DNA of 64,000 nucleotides, from assembly GCF_004217545.1 (NCBI RefSeq), contig NZ_SHKY01000001.1, forward strand, positions 4,836,001 to 4,900,000, given 5' to 3'. The notes below the pieces were generated by a model. It was not told the origin of the DNA and ran no database searches. It saw only the letters and a program-made list of their open reading frames with translations. This DNA comes from Krasilnikovia cinnamomea (GTDB lineage: Bacteria > Actinomycetota > Actinomycetes > Mycobacteriales > Micromonosporaceae). Numbering within the stretch: position 1 is the stretch's first letter; every line of letters starts with the position of its first letter. Positions 1 through 8,854 of the stretch are shown piece by piece. Position numbers and translations under genes: made by a program.

Positions 1-1
1 G

Positions 2-109
2 CCGCCGGGGCGTCCGGATCCCGACCAGCTGTGGGACTTCGACGACGAGGACGAGATGCGCCGCCGCCTGCCACGGCTGTCCGCGCTGTTCCTGGAGCCG
101 CCCGAGTAA
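2..109 (+). CDS. C-terminal end of a hypothetical protein (partial)
   Basis: The first bases read as an open frame with no start inside the window and end at TAA 107-109. The visible 35 residues are rich in Asp and Glu, then Arg and Leu, and finish in LFLEPPE. The composition and third-position G/C fit a real coding tail. I do not recognise a family from so short a piece. The gene is convergent with the GGDEF gene that follows. Confidence 0.45.
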   Translation, partial: PPGRPDPDQLWDFDDEDEMRRRLPRLSALFLEPPE

Positions 110-152
110 GACGGCCCCAGGGCGCCGGGTGTAAGAGCCGGGTGGGACAGAG

Positions 153-1787
153 CTACGAGGCCAGGGGGCTGGCGTCCCGCCAGCGACGCCGTTTCGGGGC
201 GGTGGCGTTCGGGGCGAGGTGGACCCGGTTCCGGCCGCCCCGCTTCGCCCGGTAGAGGGCCTCGTCCGCCTCGCTGAGCAGCTCGCGCTGGGTGCTGTCC
301 GGGGTGGCCGCGGACACCCCGATGCTGATCGTGACCGGAAGCTCCCCGGTGAGCGGCTGCCACGGGTGCTCGGCGATGCTCTGGCGCAGCTCTTCCAGGC
401 GGGTCACGGCCCGGCAGGGGTCGGTGCCGCGCACCACGAGGAGGAACTCCTCACCGCCGAGGCGGGCGGCGAAGCCGTCGGGGCCGGTCTCGACCGTGTC
501 GAGCAGGCCCGCGACTGCGGTGAGCACCTGGTCGCCGGCCTCGTGCGAGAGGGTGTCGTTGATGCGCTTGAAGTGGTCGAGGTCGAGCAGCGCGATGGTG
601 ACGGGCGAGCCCTCCGCGGCGGCGCGGTGCAGCAGCGCCGGCAGGTGCTCGTCGACGTAGCGGCGGTTACGCAGGCCGGTGAGGGCGTCGCGGAGCGCCT
701 GCTCACGGAACCACTCGGCCTGGCGGCGCGCCTCGGCCACCTCGAACATGACCTGCCGGTTGCGGGCCTGGACTTCGCGTTCGGCGCTGCTGAGGCGTTC
801 CTGGGCGGCGTTGAAGTCACTCAGTGCGAGGTAGGCGCCCTTGTAGTCGCCGGCGGCCGCGTGGATCTCGGACAGCTCGAACAGGGCCTGGGCGGCGTTG
901 TACGTCAGGGACAGCCGCTCGCTCTCCTGCTGGACCTGCGTGACCGTGCGCAGCGCCGCGGCCAGGTCGCCCTTGCGTCGTTGCACGAGCGCCAGGGTGA
1001 GCAGGAGATCCGTTTCGGCGTCGGCGTCCTGGGTGAGGTCCTCGCCGCTCAGGGCGTCGAGCGCGGCCAGCGCGGCCCGCTCCGCCGCATCGTGGTCGCC
1101 GCAGAGCGTCTCCACCCGCGCCACGGTGTCCAGTACCGAGAAGCCGAGCGGCATCCCGTGGGCCTGCGCGACCTCACGCAACCGTGCGAGCACGGCCCGG
1201 GCCTGCTCCCCGTTGCCCTCCTCGTACTCCGCGTACGCGTAGTTGTTGAGGGCCATGATCCGCTTGTACGGGTTGTCGGTCTCGATCGCGAGCCGGTCGG
1301 CCTCCTCGTACCGCTCGCGGGCGGCGTCGGGGGACCCGGTCCGGGCGAACGCGTCGCCGAGCTTGATCATGCAGGCGATCCGGATCGACACGGGGGTGGT
1401 GTCGTCCTGCGCGTTCACGCACTGCAGGCTGTGATCCAGGGAGGCGCCCATGTCGCCCATCGCCCGGTGCAGCCGGGCCAGCATGCGGTGGGCGCTGGCC
1501 GCCACCGGGCGGCGTTCGTGCGCGTCGGCCCAGGCCAGGACGTCGGAGAGGATCCGCGCCGACGCGGCGAGGTCACCGCGGTACTCGTGCATCGTCGCGC
1601 GCAGCAGCCGGGCGCGCCAGACCAGCTCGGTCTCGCCGTGCGCCTCGGCGGCGCCTTCGATCTCGACCGCGATGCGCTCGGTCGCGGCGACGTCGAAGTC
1701 GCCGTCGTCCTCGAACTGGTCGAGCATCCGGGCGGCCGCGGCGGGGTCGAACGGCGGGACGGGTTCCGCCTCCGGCACTGCGTTCAT
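153..1787 (-). CDS. GGDEF diguanylate cyclase with helical-repeat (TPR-like) sensor region, copy 1
   Basis: A 544-residue protein predicted to make cyclic di-GMP from two GTP. Residues about 20-350 form a long alpha-helical, TPR-like repeat region with no membrane segment, so it should be cytosolic. A short coiled linker (about 345-375) leads to a GGDEF domain with DALTGLRNRR and a GGEEF active-site signature at residues 444-448. The inhibitory-site RxxD normally found just upstream is absent: positions -9 and -6 from GG are both Gly. The start ATG follows an AGGGAGAGAG Shine-Dalgarno that is itself duplicated. It is a tandem paralogue of the next gene and very similar over the whole length. 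The ligand sensed by the helical region is unknown. Confidence 0.9.
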   Translation of the reverse strand: MNAVPEAEPVPPFDPAAAARMLDQFEDDGDFDVAATERIAVEIEGAAEAHGETELVWRARLLRATMHEYRGDLAASARILSDVLAWADAHERRPVAASAHRMLARLHRAMGDMGASLDHSLQCVNAQDDTTPVSIRIACMIKLGDAFARTGSPDAARERYEEADRLAIETDNPYKRIMALNNYAYAEYEEGNGEQARAVLARLREVAQAHGMPLGFSVLDTVARVETLCGDHDAAERAALAALDALSGEDLTQDADAETDLLLTLALVQRRKGDLAAALRTVTQVQQESERLSLTYNAAQALFELSEIHAAAGDYKGAYLALSDFNAAQERLSSAEREVQARNRQVMFEVAEARRQAEWFREQALRDALTGLRNRRYVDEHLPALLHRAAAEGSPVTIALLDLDHFKRINDTLSHEAGDQVLTAVAGLLDTVETGPDGFAARLGGEEFLLVVRGTDPCRAVTRLEELRQSIAEHPWQPLTGELPVTISIGVSAATPDSTQRELLSEADEALYRAKRGGRNRVHLAPNATAPKRRRWRDASPLAS

Positions 1788-1856
1788 CTCTCTCCCTGTG
1801 GAGTCTCTCTCCCTGTGGAGTCCGGCTACGAGCTCCCTTTGGAGTCCGGCTACGAG
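1787..1856. repeat. Tandem direct repeats filling the gap between the two GGDEF paralogues
   Basis: Two perfect 17-bp units TCTCTCTCCCTGTGGAG lie end to end at 1787-1803 and 1804-1820. Two copies of the 16-mer GGAGTCCGGCTACGAG follow at 1817-1832 and 1841-1856, 24 bp apart. The first unit carries the ribosome binding site of copy 1 on the minus strand. The second resembles the sequence around both stop codons (CTACGAGGCCAGG is shared at 153 and 1850). This looks like the scar of the tandem gene duplication. Confidence 0.8.
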
Positions 1857-3523
1857 GCCAGGCGGGGCGCGTCGCGCCAGCGCCGGCGCTTCGGCTCGAT
1901 GGTGGCCGGGGCGACGCTGATCCGGTCCCGGCCGGCCCGCTTCGCCGTGTACAGCGCCGCGTCGGCCTCACCGAGCAGGCTGCTCTGGGTGCTGTCCGCG
2001 GTGGCCGCCGCGACGCCGATGCTGGTGGTGACGGGCAGGTCCCCGGTGATCGGCTGCCACGGGTACGCGGCGATCGTGCGGCGCAGCGCCTCCAGCCGGG
2101 CCAGCGCCCCGTCCGCGTCGGTGCCGCGCACCACCACCAGGAACTCCTCGCCGCCGAGCCGCGCGGTGAACCCGTCGGGGCCGGTCTCGACCGTGTCGAG
2201 CAGGCCGGCCACGGTGGTCAGCACCTGGTCGCCGGCCTCGTGCGAGAGGGTGTCGTTGACCCGCTTGAAGTGGTCCAGGTCGAGCAGGGCGATCGTCACG
2301 CGGGAGCCGTCGGCGGCGGCCCGGCGCAGCAGCGGGGGCAGGTGCTCGTCGACGTAGCGGCGGTTGTGCAGGCCGGTGAGGGCGTCGCGATGGGCCTGCT
2401 CGCGGAACCATTCGGCCTGCCGGCGCGCCTCGGCCACCTCGAACATCACCCGGCGGTTGCGCGCCTGGATCTCGTGCTGCGCGGAACTGAGCTGCTCCTG
2501 GGCGGCGTTGAACTCGCGTACGGCGCGGTAGGCGCGTTCGAAGTCGCCGCCGGCGGCGTGGATCTCGGCCAGCTCGGACAGGGCCTGGGCGGCGTTGGTC
2601 ACCAGCGGGAGCCGCTCGCACCTGCGCTGTACCTCGGTGACGGTGCCCAGCGCGGCTTCGAGGTCACCGCTGCGCCGCTGCACCAGGGCGAGCGTGAGCA
2701 GCAGGTCCGTCTCGGCGTCCACCTCCCGTACGCGGTTCTCCCGCCGGAAGACGGCGATTGCGTCGTGGGCCGCCCGCAGCGCCGCGGGGAGATCGCCGCA
2801 CAGCATCTCCACCCGGGCGACCGTGTCCAGCACGTTGGAGTTGAGTGGCTCGCCGTGCGCGTGCGCGACTTGGCGCAGCCGCGCGAGCACCTCGCGGGCG
2901 CCGGCTCCGTCGCCCGCCTCGTATTCGGTGTAGGCCCAGTTGTTGAGGGCGGCCATCTGCCGGGTCACGATGCCGTGTTCGGCCGCCAGCCGTTCGGCCT
3001 GGTCGTAGCGTTCCCGCGCGGCCGGGACGGACCCGGTCATGGCGAATGCGTCGGCAAGCTTGATCAGGCAGCCGATCCGGTTGGCGATCGGGATGGTGTC
3101 GTCCAGTGCGCTCACACACTGCAACGTGTGATCCAGCGTCGCGGCCAGGTCGCCCATCAGGTGGTACAGCCGGGCCAGCACGTGGTGGGCGCGGACCTGC
3201 ACCCGCCGGCAGTCGTGAACCTTCGCCCAGTCCAGGGCGTCGGACAGGATTCGTACCGACTCGGCGGGCTCACCGCGGCATTCGAGCATGTCGGCGCGGA
3301 GCAGGCGGGCGCGCCAGAGCAGCTCGGTCTCACCGCTGGCCGCGGCGGCCGCCTCGTAGTGGGCCGCCAGCCGCTCGGCTTCAGCCAGATCGAAGTCGGA
3401 ACTGTCCTCGTATTCGTCGAGTATCCGGTTCGCCTCGTCGCGATCGAACGGTGCCCGGACGCCGTCCCCGGGCGGCGGCGCGGCCACGTCGGCCGCCGGG
3501 TGCTGCTGCGGCACGCCGTTCAT
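1850..3523 (-). CDS. GGDEF diguanylate cyclase with helical-repeat sensor region, copy 2
   Basis: A 557-residue paralogue of the gene downstream with the same architecture: helical TPR-like repeats (about 25-365), a coiled linker, and a GGDEF domain with DALTGLHNRR and GGEEF at residues 457-461. As in copy 1 the RxxD inhibitory motif is missing, so product inhibition through that site is unlikely. Both copies end in the same basic tail (KRRRWRDA...LAS). It is upstream in the pair and transcribed in the same direction, 62 bp apart. It is divergent from lepA. Catalytic activity is inferred from the intact signature and has not been shown. Confidence 0.9.
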   Translation of the reverse strand: MNGVPQQHPAADVAAPPPGDGVRAPFDRDEANRILDEYEDSSDFDLAEAERLAAHYEAAAAASGETELLWRARLLRADMLECRGEPAESVRILSDALDWAKVHDCRRVQVRAHHVLARLYHLMGDLAATLDHTLQCVSALDDTIPIANRIGCLIKLADAFAMTGSVPAARERYDQAERLAAEHGIVTRQMAALNNWAYTEYEAGDGAGAREVLARLRQVAHAHGEPLNSNVLDTVARVEMLCGDLPAALRAAHDAIAVFRRENRVREVDAETDLLLTLALVQRRSGDLEAALGTVTEVQRRCERLPLVTNAAQALSELAEIHAAGGDFERAYRAVREFNAAQEQLSSAQHEIQARNRRVMFEVAEARRQAEWFREQAHRDALTGLHNRRYVDEHLPPLLRRAAADGSRVTIALLDLDHFKRVNDTLSHEAGDQVLTTVAGLLDTVETGPDGFTARLGGEEFLVVVRGTDADGALARLEALRRTIAAYPWQPITGDLPVTTSIGVAAATADSTQSSLLGEADAALYTAKRAGRDRISVAPATIEPKRRRWRDAPRLAS

Positions 3524-3766
3524 CTCGCCTCCCGATCTCGAGTCCCGGCGTACCGATCGACCAGAACCGGTCCGACCTGACCAGGAGGGTGAGCGACCGG
3601 GCGAAGCTCACCTGGCCGGGGGCGCCAGCGCGGCGGACGGGTCCGGGGGCGCAGGGCCGCGGGCCGGGTGTGGCCAAGCGCCGGCGCGGGGCGTGGGACG
3701 ATAGGTGGCGGTCGGCGTGAGCGTTGACCGTCGCAGACGCATCCAGCTCGAGAAGAACGGACGATC
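3524..3766. other. Divergent intergenic region between GGDEF copy 2 and lepA
   Basis: This 243-bp gap must hold promoters for both directions. An imperfect hairpin lies near 3579-3615, with GGTGAGC and GCTCACC arms around GACCGGGCGAA. I see no clear -35/-10 pair and no RNA gene. Confidence 0.4.
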
Positions 3767-5644
3767 GTGCCTGCACCGCTCGACCCCGTGAACGTCATCG
3801 GAGCGACCGACCCTGGCCGCATCCGTAACTTCTGCATCATCGCGCACATCGACCACGGCAAGTCGACACTGGCCGACCGCATGCTGCAGATCACCGGGGT
3901 GGTCGACCCACGCCAGATGCGCGCGCAGTATCTCGACCGGATGGACATCGAGCGTGAGCGCGGCATCACGATCAAGTCCCAGGCCGTACGCATGCCGTGG
4001 GTGGTCCGGGAGGGCGAGCAGCAGGGCGAGTCCGCGGTCCTCAACATGATCGACACCCCGGGCCACGTCGACTTCACATACGAGGTGTCGCGCAGTCTCG
4101 CCGCCTGCGAGGGGGCGGTCCTGCTGGTCGACGCCGCGCAGGGGATCGAGGCGCAGACGCTGGCCAACCTGTACCTGGCCATGGAGAACGACCTGCACGT
4201 CATCCCGGTGCTCAACAAGATCGACCTGCCGGCCGCCCAGCCCGAGAAGTACGCCGAGGAGCTGGCGAAGCTGATCGGCGTCGAGCCGAGCGACGTGCTG
4301 CGCGTCTCCGGCAAGACCGGGGTGGGCGTCGACCACCTGCTCGACGAGATCGTCCGCGAGTTCAAACCTCCGGTCGGGGACGCGGCCGCCCCGGCCCGCG
4401 CGATGATCTTCGACTCGGTGTACGACGTCTACCGCGGCGTGGTCACCTACGTCCGGGTGGTGGACGGCCGGATCGAGGCCCGCGACCGGATCAAGATGAT
4501 GTCGACGGGCGCCGTGCACGAGCTGCTCGAGATCGGGGTGGTCTCACCCGAGATGGAGAAGGCCGGGGCGCTGGGCGTCGGCGAGGTGGGCTACCTGATC
4601 ACCGGCGTGAAGGACGTGCGCCAGTCCCGGGTCGGCGACACTGTCACCGGCAACGCGCGTCCGGCCGCCGAGCCGTTGGGCGGCTACAAGGACCCGAAGC
4701 CGATGGTGTACTCGGGGCTGTACCCGATCGACGGCTCGGACTACCCGGCGCTGCGCGACGCGCTCGACAAGCTCAAGCTCAACGACGCGGCACTGACGTA
4801 CGAGCCGGAGACCAGCGCGGCGCTGGGCTTCGGGTTCCGCTGCGGCTACCTGGGGCTGCTCCACCTGGAGATCATCGGGGAACGCCTGGAGCGCGAGTTC
4901 AACCTCGACCTCATCTCCACCGCACCGAACGTGGTCTACCGCGTCTACACCGAGGACGCGGTGGAGCACGTGGTCACCAACCCGAGCGAGTTCCCCACCG
5001 GCAAGATCGCCGAGATCCACGAGCCGGTCGTGCGTTCCACCGTGCTGGTGCCCAACGAGTACGTCGGCGCGGTCATGGAGCTGTGCCAGAGCCGCCGGGG
5101 CCAGATGCTCGGCATGGAGTACCTGTCCTCGGAGCGGGTCGAGCTGCGTTACACGCTGCCGCTCGCGGAGATCATCTTCGACTTCTTCGACCAGCTCAAG
5201 AGCAAGACCAAGGGCTACGCGTCGCTGGACTACGAGCCCTCGGGGGAACAGGTCGCCGACCTGGTCAAGGTGGACATCCTGCTGCACGGCGAGCCGGTCG
5301 ACGCGTTCAGCGCCATCGTGCACAAGGACAAGGCCTACACGTACGGGGTCACGATCGCCTCGAAGCTGCAGAAGCTGATTCCGCGCCAGCAGTTCGAGGT
5401 GCCCATTCAGGCGGCGATCGGCAGCCGCGTCATCGCCCGCGAAACAATCCGGGCGATCCGCAAGGACGTGCTGGCCAAGTGCTACGGCGGTGACATCAGC
5501 CGCAAGCGCAAGCTGCTGGAGAAGCAGAAGGAAGGCAAGAAGCGGATGAAGATGGTCGGCCGGGTGGAGGTGCCCCAGGAGGCCTTCATCGCCGCGCTGT
5601 CGACGTCCGATTCGGTCGAATCGAAAGGCACCGGAAAGAAGTAA
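3767..5644 (+). CDS. lepA: Elongation factor 4 (back-translocating GTPase LepA)
   Basis: A 625-residue translational GTPase of full family length. The G1 loop reads AHIDHGKST near residue 26. ERGITIKSQ (G2), DTPGHVDF (G3) and NKIDLP (G4) follow. The C-terminal LepA-specific region contains YGGDISRKRKLLEKQKEGKKRMK. LepA acts on ribosomes, promoting back-translocation or initiation quality control under ionic stress. The start is GTG with only a weak purine tract upstream. It is chosen because MPAPLDPVNVIGATDPGRIRNF is a plausible actinobacterial N terminus with the GTPase domain right after. Confidence 0.97.
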   Translation: MPAPLDPVNVIGATDPGRIRNFCIIAHIDHGKSTLADRMLQITGVVDPRQMRAQYLDRMDIERERGITIKSQAVRMPWVVREGEQQGESAVLNMIDTPGHVDFTYEVSRSLAACEGAVLLVDAAQGIEAQTLANLYLAMENDLHVIPVLNKIDLPAAQPEKYAEELAKLIGVEPSDVLRVSGKTGVGVDHLLDEIVREFKPPVGDAAAPARAMIFDSVYDVYRGVVTYVRVVDGRIEARDRIKMMSTGAVHELLEIGVVSPEMEKAGALGVGEVGYLITGVKDVRQSRVGDTVTGNARPAAEPLGGYKDPKPMVYSGLYPIDGSDYPALRDALDKLKLNDAALTYEPETSAALGFGFRCGYLGLLHLEIIGERLEREFNLDLISTAPNVVYRVYTEDAVEHVVTNPSEFPTGKIAEIHEPVVRSTVLVPNEYVGAVMELCQSRRGQMLGMEYLSSERVELRYTLPLAEIIFDFFDQLKSKTKGYASLDYEPSGEQVADLVKVDILLHGEPVDAFSAIVHKDKAYTYGVTIASKLQKLIPRQQFEVPIQAAIGSRVIARETIRAIRKDVLAKCYGGDISRKRKLLEKQKEGKKRMKMVGRVEVPQEAFIAALSTSDSVESKGTGKK

Positions 5645-5715
5645 CCCGGGTTTGGGCGGGGTGCGGACGGGAAATTGTGGGGGCCTGAACTTAAGACCCC
5701 CCAAGGAGGTTTCCC

Positions 5716-5991
5716 ATGACTGTGACCGGCATCCTCAGCGCCATCATCGTCGGCCTGATCATCGGCGCGCTGGGCCGCCTGGTGGTACCAGGCCGGCAGA
5801 ACATCCCGATCTGGCTGACCATGGTGATCGGTGTCGGCGCCGCGCTGCTGGGCACCGTGCTGGCCCGGGCGGTGGGCGTCGCGGACACCCGTGGCATGGA
5901 CTGGACCGAGCTGCTCTTCCAGGTCGTGCTGGCCGCGATCGGGGTCGCGCTGGCGGTCGGTGCGATGGGCCGCCGCGGCATCACCCGCTGA
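5716..5991 (+). CDS. GlsB/YeaQ/YmgE-family small membrane protein
   Basis: A 91-residue protein of the family often called transglycosylase-associated or stress-response membrane protein. It has three hydrophobic helices (about residues 5-22, 31-52 and 67-84) separated by short polar loops. Conserved glycines occur in the first helix (LIIGALGRL) and PGRQNIP in the loop. The start is set by a strong Shine-Dalgarno, AAGGAGG, 7 nt before ATG. It stands 71 bp after lepA and probably has its own signal. The molecular role of the family is not settled. Confidence 0.85.
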   Translation: MTVTGILSAIIVGLIIGALGRLVVPGRQNIPIWLTMVIGVGAALLGTVLARAVGVADTRGMDWTELLFQVVLAAIGVALAVGAMGRRGITR

Positions 5992-6039
5992 GCCCGGTCG
6001 GCATCCGGCCAAACTGAATACCTCACGCCGGCGCGGCGC

Positions 6040-7800
6040 TCAGTACCGGAACTTGTGCTGGGCGCTGCGCCGGTTGACCCGGGCGGGCAGTTCGCCGACG
6101 TGATCGAGCCGGGGGAGCCGCTCACCCGGCTCGTGGCCGTCGGTGACGTCGCGCATGGTCACCACGAAGCCCTGAACCAGCCGGTCCTCGCGCAGATCCC
6201 GGTACGTGGCCTCGACGAACACCTGGGTGCCGTCGGGGCGCAGCAGCGCGCAGAACACCACTCCGTCCCCGTCGGCCCGCAGGGCGTCGCGCACCTGCGC
6301 CCGGTCGTCGGGGTGCACGAGGTCGTGCAGGGTGGCCAGTGGCGTCAGCTCCGTGACGCCGACGAGCCGGCGTACGGCCGGACTGGCGTACCGGATGTGC
6401 TGGTCGGAGTCGATGACCAGCATGGCGTCGGCGGTGTTGCGGATGACCGCCCGCAGGTACAGGTCGCTGTCGCGGCGACCCACGGCGTCGACCAGCGAGA
6501 TGCGGTCCAGCGCGAGGGCCGCCTGCCCGGCCAGCACCTCCAGGGTGTCACGGGCCGGGCCGAGCGAGTCCCGGGCGCCGGTGAGCACGAGCGCCCCGCC
6601 GCTGGGCCGGGCCACCGCGAGCGGTTCCAGCCACAACGGGCAGACCAGGGTCGCCTCACCGTCGGCGGCGGCCGGATCGGGCAGCCACCAACTGCGCTCG
6701 CGGTGGCCCACGGCGGCGGAACCCGGCCGGCGTTCGCTCCCGCCGGGCGCGCGGCGGCGGTCGTCCTCGACAATCGCGGGCCGGCGGTCGTCCCCGCCCG
6801 GGGCGGCGGTCAGCGCGAGCCTTCGGTGGTCGTCCACGACCGGTGGGGCGGCGATCGCGAGCTGTCGGTCGTCCGTGGCGAACGTGATCCGGTGTACGCC
6901 GTCCGGCAGTAGCTGGTGCACGGCGGCGCGGACCGCGTCGTCCACGGCGGGCAGGTCGGCGGCGGCCACCAGGGCGGCGCTGGCCTCGCGCAGCCCCCGT
7001 TCCCGGGTCAGCGCCGCGCTGTGCTGGTTGAGCGAGTCGGCCAGCCGGGTGAAGGTGAGCACCACCGTGATCACGCTGGCGGCGGCGATCACCACCCCGT
7101 CGGTGACCCCGGTGGTGACCGCCTCGATGAGCAGCACCGCCGGTGGGGTGGCCACGGACACCGCCAGCAGTGCGGCCCACCGGCCGCGCCACGGGGTCGG
7201 GCGCGCCTGGTGCGGCGCGGTCAGCCGGGTCATCGACGGGTGCAGCGCGGCGGCACCCCACGAGACGTACAGGATCGTGTAGCCGGTCTCGGCGAGGGGG
7301 CCGGGCGTCAGCGGGTAGGTCAGGTCGGCGGCCAGCAGGCCGAGCGCGCCCACCAGTAACAGCAGCGCGGACCAGTTGCGCCACGCCGCCACCGTCAGGC
7401 GGGTCGCGACCGCGATCAGCAGCAGGTCGCCGAGCACGTCGGGGGCGGAGATCGCGCCGACGTCGCCGGCGCCGCCGAGCACGAAGACCCACACCACGAG
7501 CAGGACCGAACAGGTGAAGGCCAGCAGGTCGATGAGGCGGGCCCGGTCGACCAGGATGGCGCCGCCGCGGGTGAGCTGCAGCAGGGACAGCGCCAGGAGC
7601 GGAAACATGATCGCGTACGACAGGTCGGCGGAGGCCGTCTCGCCGAGCGCGTAGCAGACGTCGCCCACGGCGAGGCTGGCCAGCGCGCCGGACAGCAGCA
7701 GCCACGGCCCGACGCGGGCGGGCCGGTTCCGGTGAACCCCCACGAGAACGGCGGTGACGCTCGCGGCTCCGAGCACGATCCATTGCACGGCCCCTGACAC
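6040..7800 (-). CDS. Membrane-anchored sensor with GAF-like region and C-terminal PAS domain
   Basis: A 586-residue protein. The N-terminal 250 or so residues hold about eight to ten hydrophobic helices (an MHYT/MASE-like membrane sensor). A cytoplasmic GAF-like region follows. It is interrupted by a low-complexity insert rich in DDRR/DDHRR (about residues 310-365). A PAS domain comes last (about 440-555, with DAMLVIDSDQHIRYASPAVRRLVG). Related actinobacterial proteins usually continue into GGDEF/EAL or kinase domains. This one stops about 30 residues after the PAS, so no output domain is visible. The start is GTG. It is convergent with the GlsB gene. Function is inferred only from domains. 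Confidence 0.75.
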   Translation of the reverse strand: MSGAVQWIVLGAASVTAVLVGVHRNRPARVGPWLLLSGALASLAVGDVCYALGETASADLSYAIMFPLLALSLLQLTRGGAILVDRARLIDLLAFTCSVLLVVWVFVLGGAGDVGAISAPDVLGDLLLIAVATRLTVAAWRNWSALLLLVGALGLLAADLTYPLTPGPLAETGYTILYVSWGAAALHPSMTRLTAPHQARPTPWRGRWAALLAVSVATPPAVLLIEAVTTGVTDGVVIAAASVITVVLTFTRLADSLNQHSAALTRERGLREASAALVAAADLPAVDDAVRAAVHQLLPDGVHRITFATDDRQLAIAAPPVVDDHRRLALTAAPGGDDRRPAIVEDDRRRAPGGSERRPGSAAVGHRERSWWLPDPAAADGEATLVCPLWLEPLAVARPSGGALVLTGARDSLGPARDTLEVLAGQAALALDRISLVDAVGRRDSDLYLRAVIRNTADAMLVIDSDQHIRYASPAVRRLVGVTELTPLATLHDLVHPDDRAQVRDALRADGDGVVFCALLRPDGTQVFVEATYRDLREDRLVQGFVVTMRDVTDGHEPGERLPRLDHVGELPARVNRRSAQHKFRY

Positions 7801-7950
7801 GCCCTTACTAGTACCAGGGCGGTAGCTGTCTGTCCATGTCGATATATACGCAGCGCAATGACCAGCGATGGTTCGTCACGCCACGGAGAGCAATGTGAAC
7901 GGACGGGCGTTTCCGCCGGGCGTATCCACTCACATCCGTTGATTTCCTGG

Positions 7951-8802
7951 TCAGTGGAACACTTCGGCCACCACGGCGCGGCCGCCCGCCGCCTCCGCCG
8001 CGGTTACCGGCTGCCACTTGCCCGCGTCGGCGCGCCACTCAAGGTCAGCAAAACGTACCCGTTCGAGGCCGGTGTCGCGGGCGTGGGCGACCAGCCAGTG
8101 CGCGTACCGCCAGCCGGTGCCGGCATCGGTCACGCTCAGCGTGAGACCGTCCGCCTGCCGCGCCCGCGACGGGACGCTCGTGCCCCAGTCCCGGCGCAGA
8201 CCCTCGGCGAGGGCGTCGGCCGCCGCCCTGCCGCGCAGCGCCGGGTCGCCCGGCACGCTGCAGGTCACCGCGCCGGTGGCGCGCCCGGTGAGGGCCCGGG
8301 CCAGCACCGCCGACTCGTCCGCCCACTTCTCGTACGCGTTCGGGAACGCCGAGCGCTGCACCTTCTGCGCGGCGTCGGTGACCCGCATCCGCTCCCACCC
8401 CTTGACCTTCTTGAGGGCGGAGTAGAACTTGTCGGCGGCGTACCTCGGGTCCTGGATCTTCTCGGGGGTGCCCCAGCCCTGGCTGGGCCGCTGCTGGAAC
8501 AGCCCGACGGAGTCCCGGTCGCCGTCGCCGAGATTCTCCAGTTTCGACTCCTGGAACGCGGTGGCCAGGGCCACCACCACGGCCCGCTCGGGCATCTTGC
8601 GGCGCACGCCGACCGCCGTGATCGTGGCCGCGTTGGCCATCTGCACCGCGTCCAGCGCCACCTGGCCGTCGGCCTGCACGACGCAGTCCGGGCCGAGGCG
8701 CGGCAGCTTGCCGCCGAGAGAATTGACCGCGGTCACCACGGCGACCGCGGCCACGAGGACGAGCACCGCGATCAGGACGATCGGCCGTCTTCGCACGCGC
8801 AC
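7951..8802 (-). CDS. Secreted/membrane-anchored lysozyme-like fold protein
   Basis: A 283-residue protein with a basic N terminus and one hydrophobic segment (about residues 7-26), a signal anchor or uncleaved signal. The middle carries a lytic-transglycosylase-like stretch: AFQESKLENLGDGDRDSVGLFQQRPSQGWG. It contains a candidate catalytic Glu followed by the GLFQ element. Actinobacterial homologues are often mislabelled heavy-metal transporter; nothing here supports transport. A role at the cell wall is plausible but unproven. It is codirectional with the PAS gene, 150 bp upstream of it, and that gap holds no gene I can see. Confidence 0.7.
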   Translation of the reverse strand: MRVRRRPIVLIAVLVLVAAVAVVTAVNSLGGKLPRLGPDCVVQADGQVALDAVQMANAATITAVGVRRKMPERAVVVALATAFQESKLENLGDGDRDSVGLFQQRPSQGWGTPEKIQDPRYAADKFYSALKKVKGWERMRVTDAAQKVQRSAFPNAYEKWADESAVLARALTGRATGAVTCSVPGDPALRGRAAADALAEGLRRDWGTSVPSRARQADGLTLSVTDAGTGWRYAHWLVAHARDTGLERVRFADLEWRADAGKWQPVTAAEAAGGRAVVAEVFH

Positions 8803-8854
8803 CCCCTCTTCGCTGGCCCCCCAGCGTAGTCAACGGGTGCGCGTCACTCTCCGA

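Noticed and set aside
219..2357. A 712-codon open frame on the plus strand opposite the GGDEF genes
   Set aside because: It is the antisense of clear GGDEF coding sequence, reads through both paralogues and has no recognisable protein pattern. Long antisense frames are expected at this GC content.
7951..8802. Heavy-metal transporter, a label sometimes given to such proteins
   Set aside because: Only one hydrophobic segment and no metal-binding motif are present; the lysozyme-like GLFQ element is a better guide.
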